Below are positions 1-10,610 of a DNA stretch of 64,000 bases, piece after piece. The DNA is from Sorangium cellulosum (GTDB lineage: Bacteria; Myxococcota_A; Polyangia; Polyangiales; Polyangiaceae). A program made the position numbers and the translations under genes. Position 1 is the first letter of the stretch, and the number at the start of each line of letters is the position of its first letter. The DNA lies in contig NZ_CP012673.1 in the NCBI RefSeq assembly GCF_002950945.1, forward strand, positions 1,860,001 to 1,924,000, in the 5' to 3' direction. The notes below the pieces were generated by a model. That model made no database searches and had not been told where the DNA came from. It saw only the letters and a list, made by a program, of their open reading frames with translations.

Positions 1-1056
1 TGAGCCGCGCGCGGTTCACCGGATCGGCGTACCCGTTGTGCGCCATCGGGTGGTGCCCCTCGGTGATGTCCGGATCGATGAAGCTCAGCACCTTCGTCGT
101 CGCCGAGTTCGTGAACTGGAGGGTCGCGACGCGCGTCAGATCGCAGGTGAGGGCCATCGCGATGAGGTCGAGGTGGAGCCTCGTGATCTCGGGCATGTTG
201 GCGACCCGGTCCGCGTCGATGTCCGGCGTGAGCTCCGGCTCGGCGCACGACGGGGAGGTCGACGTCACGCCGCGGTCGAGGCGCGAGGCGATCTCCTCCA
301 CCGACGCGAGGTGCCCGTCGAGCTTCTCCCGATCCGCCGCGCCGAGCCGCCTCCGCAGCCGGTCGTAGTCCGAGGCCACCTTGTCGAGCACCGCCCGGCG
401 CTGCGCCGTCTTCCGCGTCGCGTCCGCCGGCGAGACGGACATATCCGAAAAGATGCGGTCGAACGCCGCGTACGGGCTGTTCTCCGGGGGCAGCGGCTGC
501 GCCGGGCCGCGGTACGCGATGCGCGCGCCCACGTTCGCCCCGTAGACGAGCACGCCGAGCTCGATCGACGGGAACTTGTTCTTCGTGCCGATGTGGCTCG
601 CGATCTCCTGATCGACCGAGATGCCGTCGGCCCAGCCGCACGACAGCCCGGCGTCGCCGGGGAAGTCGCCCTCCTGCATCGCGCGCGCGGTCAGGCACTG
701 GCCCGTCCCCTTCTGGTGCGCGTCGCCCGGCCCCTTCATCGCCGACAGCGCGCTCACGTTGCCGAGGACCAGGAGATCCTCGTTGTGGTCCTTGAGCGGC
801 GCCAGGATCGGCGAGAGCTCCTCGCCGTTCTGGAACTGCGAGGACGACGGCCAGAAATCCGGCGGGACGGTGCCGTTCGGCGTGTAGAGGATGACGAGCC
901 GCTTCGGGAACTCGGCCCCGAACGCGGCCCGCCCCATCTCCTCCGACGCGGGGGCGGACTGCCTCGAGCAGCCCATCGCCTCGAGGAACGGCAGCGCGAG
1001 CGCTGCGCCGCCGAGCCCGCGGAGCACCGCGCGGCGGCTGAGTCGGAACGGCTTCA

Positions 1057-1057
<1 letters not shown>
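1..1057 (-). CDS. DUF1552 domain protein, Tat-exported (3' end outside window)
   Basis: The reading frame starts at the ATG at 1057 and runs off the left edge of the window, so at least 352 residues are present and the C-terminus is missing. The N-terminus has a twin-arginine signal (SRRAVLRG at residues 7-14) followed by a hydrophobic run ending near a Cys, so folded export through Tat is likely. Downstream motifs such as LVILYTPNGTVPPDFWP and the CDLTRVATLQF region fit the DUF1552 family, which is nearly always encoded next to DUF1592 proteins in planctomycetes and myxobacteria. The start codon overlaps the stop of the upstream DUF1592 gene (ATGA), so the two are translationally coupled. 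The biochemical role of the family is not established. Confidence 0.88.
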
Positions 1058-2766
<1,709 letters not shown>

Positions 2767-3072
2767 GATGCCTCGTTGTCGAGTGCGAGCGGTGGGCGGA
2801 GGGGCGGGCGGCGCGGGCGGCGCCTCTCGCGCGGCGCGGGCGCCGCCCTCGCCGCGTGAAGCGAGCTCAGCGCGCCTCTTCGCCATCTTCCAACGAGCCT
2901 ATTGCAATCCTCTGCTCCTGGATAGGCGCGCCGCGACGAGCCCGCGAATCAAGTGGGAGCTCGGGGCCGATGTGATCATCCCGTGCGCGTCCGCCTTACC
3001 GCGGACTCCACGCTTCATGATCCCCGTGCGGCGCTCGACCCGGGGGGCAAAGAGCGTCTATGCTCGCGCCCA
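2767..3072. other. Divergent intergenic region with candidate -10 for the plus-strand gene
   Basis: About 306 bases separate the DUF1592 gene (minus) from the plus-strand outer membrane protein gene. The left part is low-complexity GC-rich sequence; a slightly more AT-rich patch lies near 2895-2935. A TATGCT hexamer at 3059-3064 ends 8 bases before the ATG at 3073 and could be the -10 element of a leaderless or nearly leaderless transcript. No clear -35 element or terminator was seen. Confidence 0.4.
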
Positions 3073-3993
3073 ATGCAAAGGCGAACGCTCGCCTGTCGTC
3101 GTGTCCATCCTGCGGTGTCGCCGCGCGCTGCTCGGCGCCGCGCGCGCCGCTCCCCGGCGGCGGCGCTGCTCACTGCCGCGCTCGCCGCCTTCACCGCGCT
3201 CGCCGCGCCGCCCGCCGCTCGTGCCGAGAGCGCCGCGGCGCCCGGCGCAGACCGACCCACGGAGGGCGAGCCCCCCTCGGTGGCCACCGCGCTCTTCATC
3301 GTGGGGGTCGATCTCGAGATCGCGGGCCGCTCGCTCACGTACAGCGATCTGCTCTCCGACAACCTCCGGAGCTACAGCGTGCTCGGGGTGCCGATGCCGG
3401 CGATCCGGGGCGAGCTGTTCCCGCTCGCGCGCAGCCGGCTCCCGGTGCTCAGCGACCTCGGCGTCGCCCTCTCGTACGCTCGCGCGATCGGCCTCGACTC
3501 GGAAGGTGACGGCGGCGCGAGCGTGTCGACCTCCTGGAGCCGCCTGCGCGCCGACCTCCGGGGCCGTTATCGCCCCCTGGGCGACGCGGGGCCCGTCGCC
3601 TTCGCGAGCGCCGGGCTCAGCTGGACTGGCTACGATGTCGAGGCCGGAGACGACCCGTCGCGCGACGTGGTATCGGTGTCCTACACCGCCTTGCGTCTCG
3701 GCCTGGACGGGCGTTTGCCGGCCGGTCCCGTCGCCGTCGAGGCGGGCGCGGGCCTCCAGGTGCCGCTCTCGACCGGCAAGCTCGCGTCGTATTTCCGCGA
3801 GCCGAGCGCCGCCGGCGTCGACCTCCGCGCCGCGGTCGCGGTCCCGTTCGCGCCGCGCCTCGAGGCGCGCGCCGGCGCATCCTACACACGGTTCTTCTAT
3901 GACTTCGACTCCGAGCCCGGGGACATGTACGTCGCCGGCGGCGCGCTCGATCAGCTCTTCAGCCTTCACGTGGGGGTGGCTTATGCGTATTGA
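3073..3993 (+). CDS. Putative outer membrane beta-barrel protein
   Basis: The protein has 306 residues. The ATG at 3073 is preferred over the upstream in-frame start because it gives an Arg-rich n-region followed by a hydrophobic segment ending in AARA, a good signal peptide with a signal peptidase I site. The mature part has alternating hydrophobic and polar residues with many Gly and aromatic residues, and it ends in VGVAYAY, the aromatic C-terminus usual for outer membrane barrels. No family was recognised by name. Its 3' end overlaps the next gene by 11 bases, so both are probably co-transcribed. A barrel fold is inference from composition. Confidence 0.65.
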   Translation: MQRRTLACRRVHPAVSPRAARRRARRSPAAALLTAALAAFTALAAPPAARAESAAAPGADRPTEGEPPSVATALFIVGVDLEIAGRSLTYSDLLSDNLRSYSVLGVPMPAIRGELFPLARSRLPVLSDLGVALSYARAIGLDSEGDGGASVSTSWSRLRADLRGRYRPLGDAGPVAFASAGLSWTGYDVEAGDDPSRDVVSVSYTALRLGLDGRLPAGPVAVEAGAGLQVPLSTGKLASYFREPSAAGVDLRAAVAVPFAPRLEARAGASYTRFFYDFDSEPGDMYVAGGALDQLFSLHVGVAYAY

Positions 3994-6010
3994 GGGGCGC
4001 GGTCGTCGTGCGGCGGTCGCCGCGTGGAGCCTTCGCTGCGGGGTCCCGGCCGCGGCCGCGCTCGCCGCGTCGACCTTGCCGCTGCTCGCCGGCTGCCCGG
4101 GCACCATCGACGACCCGTGGCGCTTCGAGGAGCGCGACGGCGGCCCGGACGGCGTCGCGTGCGGCGACGTGCCCGCGGCGTTCGCCGAGCGGTGCGGCAG
4201 CGCGAGCTGCCACGGCGCGGGCGAGCCCGCGGCCGGCCTCGACCTGGTCACGCTCGGCGTGGAAGCCCGCGTCGCCGGCCGCCCGGCCCAGACCTGCGAG
4301 GGGGTGCTCGCCGACCCCGCGCGGCCCGAGGAGAGCGTGCTCTACGTGAAGCTCACCGAGGCGCCGGGCTGCGGCGCGCGCATGCCGCTCGGCGCGGCCC
4401 CGCTCTTGCCCGACGAGATGGCGTGTGTCAGCGCGTGGATCGCCGGGCTCACGCCGGCGCCGTGCACCGGCGACGCGTGCGCCTGCCCCGGGTGCGTCTG
4501 CGAGCCCGGCGCGCAGGAGGCGTGTTACACGGGCCCCGAGGGCACGAGCGGCGTCGGCCCGTGCGCGGCCGGCACGCGCACCTGCAACGGCGAGGGCACG
4601 TCGTGGGGCCCCTGCGCGGGGGAGGTCCTGCCCGGGTTCGACGCCTGCGACACCCCCGAGGACGAGGATTGCAACGGGCGCACCCCGGCCTGCGAGGACG
4701 TGTGGAGCCGCGGCTTCGGCGACTCGAGCGGCCAGTACGCCCGCGCCGTGGCGGTCGACGCGGACCTGAACGTGATCGTCGCCGGCCAGCTCGAGGGCAC
4801 CGCCGATTTCGGCGGAGGCCCGCTCGAGGCGACGGGCTCGGGCAGCGACGCCTACGTGGCGAAGTTCGACCGGTTCGGCACGCACCGCTGGAGCAAGCGG
4901 TTCCCCGGCGACGGCAACCAGTTCGCGATGGCGATCGAGGTCGCCCCGAGCGGCGACATCGTCGTGGCGGGCCGCGCCTTCAGCCGCATCGATCTCGGCG
5001 GCGGGGAGCTCGCGTCGCGCGGCCGCGACGACGTCTTCGTCGCGAAGCTCGACCCGGACGGCAACCACCTCTGGAGCCGGATCTTCGGCGGATCCGGCGC
5101 CGACCGGTGCGACCGGATCGCCGTGGACCCCGAGGGCAACGTCCTCGTCGCCGGCGGCTACGAGGGCTCGGTCGACTTCGGCACCGGCGCGCTCCCGAGC
5201 GCGGGGATGCGCGACGCCTTCGTGCTGAAGCTCGATCCGGACGGCGAGACGCTCTTCGCCCAGCGCGCCGGCGGCACGGGCGACGACCACGCCAACGCGG
5301 TCGCCGCGGACGCGCAGGGCAACATCCTCGTCGCGGGCCATTTCTCCGGCACGATCGACCTCGGCGGAGGGCCGCTCGAGAGCGCGGGGCTCACCGACGT
5401 CTTCCTCGCGACGCTCGGCCCGGACGGCGGCCACGGCCGGAGCGCCCGCTTCGGCGGGGCGGGCGCCGACGAGGCGCACGACGTCGCGGTCCACCGCGCC
5501 ACGGGCGACGTCGTCCTCACGGGCACGTTCACGTCGACCATCGACTTCGGCGCCGAGCCGCCCGCGCCGCTCACGAGCGCCGGCGCGCGGGATCTGTTCG
5601 TGGCGAAGTTTTCCGACGCGGGTGCACACGTCTTCAGCCGGGGCTTCGGCGACGCGGAGGACCAGCTGCTCACCGACTTCGAGACGGGCGCGCGCGCGAG
5701 CGTCGCGGTCGACCCGGGCGGCAACCTCCTGCTCGCCGGCCCGCTGTTCGGGTCAGCGGACTTCGGCGGCGGCGCGCGGACGAGCCGGGGCAAGACCGAT
5801 GTCTACGTGGTCAAGCTCGGACCTTCCGGCGCTCACCTGGCCAGCGCGCTGTTCGGAGACTCCCAGACGCAGATCGGCCTCGACGTGACCGCGGACGCGG
5901 ACGCGAGCGTCCTGCTCGTCGGCCGCTTCTACGGCGGAATTAATTTCGGTCAAGGGCTGCTCTCCGGTGCAGGCCAGGGCGATGCGTTCGTGGCGAAGCT
6001 CTCGCTGTAG
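3983..6010 (+). CDS. SBBP-repeat lipoprotein with cytochrome-like and Cys-rich N-terminal part
   Basis: The protein has 675 residues from the ATG at 3983, inside the end of the preceding gene. The N-terminus is a lipoprotein signal (lipobox LLAGC). Residues near 55-140 contain CGSASCHGAG, a CX4CH variant common in myxobacterial cytochrome-like domains, so heme binding is possible but not certain. A Cys-rich stretch follows, with CPGCVCEPG and an EDEDCNG motif. From about residue 235 to the end there are roughly eight blade-like repeats of the type AVAVDADLNVIVAGQLEGTA...DAYVAKFD, the SBBP (seven-bladed beta-propeller) repeat. It is probably anchored to the cell surface or the outer membrane; ligands are unknown. 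Confidence 0.82.
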   Translation: MRIEGRGRRAAVAAWSLRCGVPAAAALAASTLPLLAGCPGTIDDPWRFEERDGGPDGVACGDVPAAFAERCGSASCHGAGEPAAGLDLVTLGVEARVAGRPAQTCEGVLADPARPEESVLYVKLTEAPGCGARMPLGAAPLLPDEMACVSAWIAGLTPAPCTGDACACPGCVCEPGAQEACYTGPEGTSGVGPCAAGTRTCNGEGTSWGPCAGEVLPGFDACDTPEDEDCNGRTPACEDVWSRGFGDSSGQYARAVAVDADLNVIVAGQLEGTADFGGGPLEATGSGSDAYVAKFDRFGTHRWSKRFPGDGNQFAMAIEVAPSGDIVVAGRAFSRIDLGGGELASRGRDDVFVAKLDPDGNHLWSRIFGGSGADRCDRIAVDPEGNVLVAGGYEGSVDFGTGALPSAGMRDAFVLKLDPDGETLFAQRAGGTGDDHANAVAADAQGNILVAGHFSGTIDLGGGPLESAGLTDVFLATLGPDGGHGRSARFGGAGADEAHDVAVHRATGDVVLTGTFTSTIDFGAEPPAPLTSAGARDLFVAKFSDAGAHVFSRGFGDAEDQLLTDFETGARASVAVDPGGNLLLAGPLFGSADFGGGARTSRGKTDVYVVKLGPSGAHLASALFGDSQTQIGLDVTADADASVLLVGRFYGGINFGQGLLSGAGQGDAFVAKLSL

Positions 6011-6332
6011 GTACTGCCGCACGTGATCACACCCCAGGCGCCCTGCTGGCGTGTGGCTGTAAAGGTGCCACATTGTTGCACAGTTGTGCTTGCTTTCGGT
6101 GCCTCTTGATTGAAGAGTCCGCTCGTCGTGTGCCAGATTGCCTCGCCTGAGGCGCCGGTGCACCTCCCCTGAGGCGAACTTGACTCTGCCGTTCCCATTT
6201 CCGGTCCGTTTCCAGCTTCTCCGATGGTGGCATGTTCTCTGCTCGGCTCGACGCCGACCGCGCGGCGAGCCCGCGCACCACCTCGGACAGACCCGTCAAC
6301 CTGAGCGGGCGAACTCCGAAGGAGCAGAGGTA
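6011..6332. other. Intergenic region, no gene; small inverted repeat
   Basis: These 322 bases are less GC-rich than their surroundings and hold no credible coding frame. A short inverted repeat GCACA-GT-TGTGC lies at 6078-6089, and the octamer CCTGAGGC occurs twice between about 6146 and 6177. A ribosome binding site (AAGGAG, around 6318) precedes the glycosyltransferase start at 6333. No hairpin with a T tract was found after the stop at 6010. Confidence 0.4.
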
Positions 6333-7652
6333 ATGCGCATCCTGCTTATCACCAAGATCTTCCCGAATGCGTTGAACCCAGGACAGGCGCCGTTCAACCG
6401 GCGACAGTTCGCAGCGCTGTCACGTTATTGTGACATCGATGTGTTTGCGACGATTCCCTGGTTCCCGGGCGCGTCCCGGTTCTCCCGGTGGAACGTCTCG
6501 AACGAGGCCCCGCGCGAGGAGGTGATCGACGGTTTGCCGGTGCGCCATCCGAGGTTCCTGTACCTGCCCAAGGTGGCTCCTTTCCTTAACGGCCCGCTCT
6601 ACGCCGCCTCGATGCTCTTCGAGCTCGCGCGCCACCACCCGGCGCCGGATGTCGTCGTCGGATCGTTCGCGTACCCGGACGGGTTCGCCGCGGTGTGCCT
6701 CGCGGAGCTCCTGGGCGTCCCCTCGGTCATCAAGGTGCACGGCTCGGACATCGACGTGCTCTCCCGGCAGCCGGCGGTGAGGTCCGCCCTGCAGTGGGGT
6801 CTCAAGCGCGCGACCCGCATCGTCGCCGTCAGCAAGCAGCTCGCGGACGGGGTCCACGCGCTCGGCGTCCCGCGCGATCGCATCGATGTCGTCATGAACG
6901 GCGTCGACCGCAGCGTGTTCCGGCCGCGCGACCGCGGCGAGGCCCGAGCCGCGCTGGGCCGCCCGGCGGATCGGCGGACGCTGCTCTACGTCGGGCACCT
7001 GCTCCGCGACAAGGGCGCGCTCGACGCGATCGCCGCGTTCGAGCGGATCGCCCCGGCGCACCCGGATCTCGATCTCGTCCTGGTCGGCCACGGCGCGGAC
7101 GCGCAGGCGTGCCACGCGGCGGCGGAGCGGCTCGGCGGCCGCGTCCTCGTGACCGGGCAGCTGCCGCACGCCGAGGTGGCGCGCTGGGTCGCCGCCTGCG
7201 ACGCGCTGGTCCTGCCGAGCCACCACGAGGGCACGCCCAACGTGGTGCTCGAGGCGCTCGCCTCCGGCCGCCGGGTGGTGGCGACCCGCGTCGGCGGCAT
7301 CCCGGACGTGTTGACCAGCCCGGAGCTCGGCGAGCTCGTGACGCCCGGCGACCTGCCCGAGCTGGCCGAGGCCATGCGGCGCGCCGCCTACGCGGCCTAC
7401 GATCCCGAGCAGGTCTCGGCGCTCGCCGGGTGCACGGGGTGGGACGAGAGCGCGCTCGCGCTCTACAACTCGATCCTGGCCGCGCGCGGCGAGCATCCGG
7501 TGCCCATGGTCGAGAAGGCGCCCATCCTCCGGCACGTGGACGGGCTCCCCCCGCAGCAGGTGGACGGGCTGCCCCCGCGATGGGCGCCGCCGCACGCCTC
7601 GTGGCGCTTCCCGGACCGCCCCCAGGGCGATCTGAACCACGCGCGCGCCTGA
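6333..7652 (+). CDS. Glycosyltransferase family 4 (GT-B)
   Basis: The protein has 439 residues. The start at 6333 is set by the AAGGAG site upstream and by the conserved opening MRILLITKIFPN. It has the N-terminal GT-B half with IKVHGSDIDVL and a C-terminal Glycos_transf_1 half: LLYVGHLLRDKGALDAI, the donor-binding region LPSHHEGTPNVVLEALASG, and ATRVGGIPDVL. Such enzymes move a sugar from a nucleotide donor to a growing glycan at the cytoplasmic membrane face. The last 45 residues are a Pro-rich tail carrying VDGLPP twice and are outside the usual family length. It is the first of five glycosyltransferases in this region; donor and acceptor cannot be read from sequence. Confidence 0.92.
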   Translation: MRILLITKIFPNALNPGQAPFNRRQFAALSRYCDIDVFATIPWFPGASRFSRWNVSNEAPREEVIDGLPVRHPRFLYLPKVAPFLNGPLYAASMLFELARHHPAPDVVVGSFAYPDGFAAVCLAELLGVPSVIKVHGSDIDVLSRQPAVRSALQWGLKRATRIVAVSKQLADGVHALGVPRDRIDVVMNGVDRSVFRPRDRGEARAALGRPADRRTLLYVGHLLRDKGALDAIAAFERIAPAHPDLDLVLVGHGADAQACHAAAERLGGRVLVTGQLPHAEVARWVAACDALVLPSHHEGTPNVVLEALASGRRVVATRVGGIPDVLTSPELGELVTPGDLPELAEAMRRAAYAAYDPEQVSALAGCTGWDESALALYNSILAARGEHPVPMVEKAPILRHVDGLPPQQVDGLPPRWAPPHASWRFPDRPQGDLNHARA

Positions 7653-7667
7653 TCCCGAGGCGCCGGT

Positions 7668-9254
7668 TCAGGCGACCGGGACGGCCTTGTCCGGCCGGAG
7701 GCGCACGGTCGGCCCGGGATCCGGGGGCGGGGGCTCGTTGCGCGGCTGCGCGGCGCGCGCGGTCCAGAAGCTCCTCGCGTCGTCCGGCGTCCACGGCGGC
7801 TGCTCGACGCACGCGTCGAGCGCCGTGAGCAGCTCGCGCGCGCCCTGGAAACGCTCGGTGGGCCGCTTGGCCAGGCACCGCATCACCACCTCCTCCAGCT
7901 CCGACGAGAGCGGCCCGGGCGCGCGGAGCGACGGCGGGATCGGCGGCAGCGTCAGGTGGGAGTAGACGAGCTTACCGAAGCTCCGGCCCTCGAACGGCGC
8001 CACGCCCGTGAGCAGGTAATAGAGCGTGACCCCCACCGAGTAGATGTCGCTGCGCGCGTCGACCGTGCCGGCGGAGATCACCTCCGGGGACATGTACGTC
8101 GGCGTTCCCTTGATCACGCCGACGTCCGTCATGGTCGCGTCGCCCTCCATGGTCGCCTGCTTCGCGATGCCGAAGTCGAGCACCTTGAGCACGTCGTGCT
8201 CGTCGCCGACGCGCGTGATGTAGAGGTTGTGGGGCTTGATGTCGCGGTGGATCACGCCCGCGTCGTGCGCCTCCGCCAGCGAGAGGCAGACCTGCCGCGC
8301 GAAGTGCACGACGCGCGCGGGGGGCATCGGGCCGTGATCGCGCACCAGCGTCGCGAGGTCGGCGCCGGCCAGGTGCTCCATCGCGATGTAGAAGATGCCG
8401 TCGCTGCTCGCCCCGAAGTCGAAGATCCGGATCGTGTGCGGCGACGTGAGCCGGCTCGTCGCGCGCGCCTCGCGCTCGAAGCTGCGCACGTCCGCCTCCG
8501 ACTTGCTCTCGCTGCGGAGCAGCTTCAGCGCGACGTCGCGGCGGAGCGACTCGTCCCAGGCGAGCCACACCTCGTTCTGCCCGCCGCGGCCGACCGGCGC
8601 CACGAGCCGGTAGCGGCCGAGCTTGCGGGCCTCGTAGACCTGCTGGCGCGCCGACCAGAGGCCGTGGCTCGCCGCCGACACGAGGATCGCGGTGGCGAGC
8701 ACGAAGATGTAGTTGCAGGCGAAGATCACGAGCGACCGCGGCGACGACCACTGCTCCGCGAGCCCCGGATCGAGCGACGCTCCCGCGCCCATGATGATCG
8801 GGAAGCTGAGCGCCACCGGGAGCGTCATCCGGAGCGAGCGCGAGAAGTGCGTGGGCAGGATCGTCGCGTCCACGAGCATGACGATCGACAGCCCGTGCAT
8901 GTAGTTCCAGGTGAGATCCCCGAACTCCAGGGCCATCACCGAGATCAGGCCCCCCGTGCTCCAGACCGCGAACACGTGCGCCGCGTCGAGCAGCTCGGCC
9001 GAGGTCTTCTCGCGCCGGGCGAGGAGGAACAGCCAGAACAGGATCACCTCGCCGAGCAGCCGGTAGAGCAGCAGCCGGGTGACCGAGGCGCTCGGGAACA
9101 CCGCCAGCACCACGAAGACGTCGAGCGCAGCGAATGTGGGCCATGTTACAAGCGCGGTGGGGAGCCCGCGGGCCATGGCGCGGCGCTCTTCCCCGGCGTT
9201 GGCGCCGCGATACCCGTGGGTTCCGGTCGGCTGATAGCTGCTCGAGGCGGTCAT
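7668..9254 (-). CDS. Membrane-anchored Ser/Thr protein kinase
   Basis: The protein has 528 residues from the ATG at 9254. Unlike the common kinase-first layout, the first 200 residues hold about six hydrophobic segments, and the kinase domain is C-terminal (about 214-480). The active site looks intact: a Gly-rich loop (GRGGQNEVW), VALKLL with K244, HRDIKPHN with D338, DFG at 360-362, and SPE in place of APE. It belongs to the eukaryotic-like kinases abundant in myxobacteria. It is transcribed against the flanking glycosyltransferase genes and converges on the one ending at 7652. A role in controlling glycan export is possible but only inferred from position. Confidence 0.9.
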   Translation of the reverse strand: MTASSSYQPTGTHGYRGANAGEERRAMARGLPTALVTWPTFAALDVFVVLAVFPSASVTRLLLYRLLGEVILFWLFLLARREKTSAELLDAAHVFAVWSTGGLISVMALEFGDLTWNYMHGLSIVMLVDATILPTHFSRSLRMTLPVALSFPIIMGAGASLDPGLAEQWSSPRSLVIFACNYIFVLATAILVSAASHGLWSARQQVYEARKLGRYRLVAPVGRGGQNEVWLAWDESLRRDVALKLLRSESKSEADVRSFEREARATSRLTSPHTIRIFDFGASSDGIFYIAMEHLAGADLATLVRDHGPMPPARVVHFARQVCLSLAEAHDAGVIHRDIKPHNLYITRVGDEHDVLKVLDFGIAKQATMEGDATMTDVGVIKGTPTYMSPEVISAGTVDARSDIYSVGVTLYYLLTGVAPFEGRSFGKLVYSHLTLPPIPPSLRAPGPLSSELEEVVMRCLAKRPTERFQGARELLTALDACVEQPPWTPDDARSFWTARAAQPRNEPPPPDPGPTVRLRPDKAVPVA

Positions 9255-9360
9255 GTCCGGCGCGGCCGCGGGGCCCAAAGACCATTGGAGCGCTGCGCTG
9301 GCGGGGAGTCAAAGCGCACGTCGCCTCGCGGCGGTGGGCCCGTGCGCGCGGCGATCTGCT

Positions 9361-10374
9361 ATGCGCTCGCGCGTGGCGAGGATCGGCTACTACGTCCACG
9401 GGCGAGGGCGCGGGCACGCGAGCCGCGCGCTCGCCGTCGCGGGTGCGCTCCGTGAGGCCGGCCACGAGCTCAGGATCTACGGCGGCGGTCAGGCGGCGGA
9501 TCTGCTCGGCGGCCTGCCGGAGCACCGCGCGGTGCGGCCCATCTACCCCGGCGTCCGCGGCGTGATCGAGCTCCCGCGCCGCGTCGCGAAGGAGCTCGTC
9601 GAGCAGGCGGGCTTCCGGCCCGACGCCATCGTGAGCGACGGCGACGTGCCCTCGCTGCTCGCCGCGCGCGCGCTCGGCATCCCCGCCGTCGCGCTCGGCC
9701 ACGACCTCGTCTTCGCGCGCTGCCGCCTGCCCGAGGGGCTGCCGCGCCTGCGCGTGCTCGCGTGTCAGCGCACGACCTGGGCCTCCCGCCGGGCGCGCTA
9801 CGCGGTCGCCGTCCACTTCCTGCCCACCGAGCCGATCGTGCCGGGGACGATCGTCGCGCGCCCGGCGCTGCGGCGGCCGCCCGCGGGCGCAGGGCACGGC
9901 GTCGCGCCCGGCGCCGTCGTCTGCTACTTCCGCGATCGGAACGCGCGCGCGGCGACCGAGCTCGTCGCCGCCGGGGGTCGGGGCGTGATCGCCTTCGGCG
10001 ACCCGGACCTCCGCGTGCCCGGCGTGCTGGCGAAGCCGTTCGACAGCCGGGACTTCCTCGCCCACCTCGCGTCCGCGTCGGCCGTGGTGACCTCGGCCGG
10101 CAGCAACGTGCTCGCCGAGTGCGTCCTCGCCGGGAAGCCGGTACTGGCGCTCCACGCCGAGCATGATCACGAGCAGGCGCTCAACGCGATCCTGGCCGAG
10201 CGCGCCAGCGTCGCCGTCGCGAGCTCCTTCGCGTCGCTCTCGCCGCGCGTCGTCGCGCGCTTCTTCGATCGCGTCCGCGCCGCCGACTTCGCGCGCGTCG
10301 ATCTGGAGCGCGCGCTGCCGAGCGCGCCGTCGGCCGTGCGCGCTCTGCTGGACGAGGCGCGCGCGAGCGTCTAA
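9361..10374 (+). CDS. GT-B glycosyltransferase, MurG/GT28-like
   Basis: The protein has 337 residues. The ATG at 9361 is chosen because the conserved Gly-rich opening GYYVHGRGRGHASRALAVAGAL starts a few residues later; the longer frame only adds poorly conserved sequence. The C-terminal half carries VVTSAGSNVLAECVLAGKPV and HAEHDHEQALNA, the nucleotide-sugar site of MurG/MGT-type transferases. It is divergently oriented from the membrane kinase, with 106 bases between the starts. The exact reaction is unknown; in context it probably adds a sugar to the same glycan or glycolipid as its neighbours. Confidence 0.85.
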   Translation: MRSRVARIGYYVHGRGRGHASRALAVAGALREAGHELRIYGGGQAADLLGGLPEHRAVRPIYPGVRGVIELPRRVAKELVEQAGFRPDAIVSDGDVPSLLAARALGIPAVALGHDLVFARCRLPEGLPRLRVLACQRTTWASRRARYAVAVHFLPTEPIVPGTIVARPALRRPPAGAGHGVAPGAVVCYFRDRNARAATELVAAGGRGVIAFGDPDLRVPGVLAKPFDSRDFLAHLASASAVVTSAGSNVLAECVLAGKPVLALHAEHDHEQALNAILAERASVAVASSFASLSPRVVARFFDRVRAADFARVDLERALPSAPSAVRALLDEARASV

Positions 10375-10610
10375 GTGCGACGCGACATTCGCACCTCGGG
10401 CCGCTGAGCCCGGGGACGAGCGCGGCACACCGTTTGCTAATTCTTGTTATTAAGGCCGATCGGCCGGTGAGGGATCGCCACGGCGGCGAGCAGCGGGCTG
10501 CGCTCGCGGGGTGACACGAATGCCGCAGGGCAGGACATCGACGTCACGCCAGCACGCCGCCGGAGCCCTCATCGACTACGGTTCGCGTCGGTCCTCCAGG
10601 AGCAACGAAG
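10375..10610. promoter_or_regulatory. Intergenic region with a palindrome upstream of a glycosyltransferase
   Basis: This 236-base gap has a locally AT-rich stretch (10433-10452) followed at once by the perfect palindrome GGCCGATCGGCC (10454-10465). An AT-rich patch next to a dyad in a GC-rich genome is a plausible promoter/operator for the gene at 10611, but no convincing -35/-10 pair was found. A Shine-Dalgarno AGGAG (10598-10602) lies 8 bases before the ATG. Confidence 0.3.
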
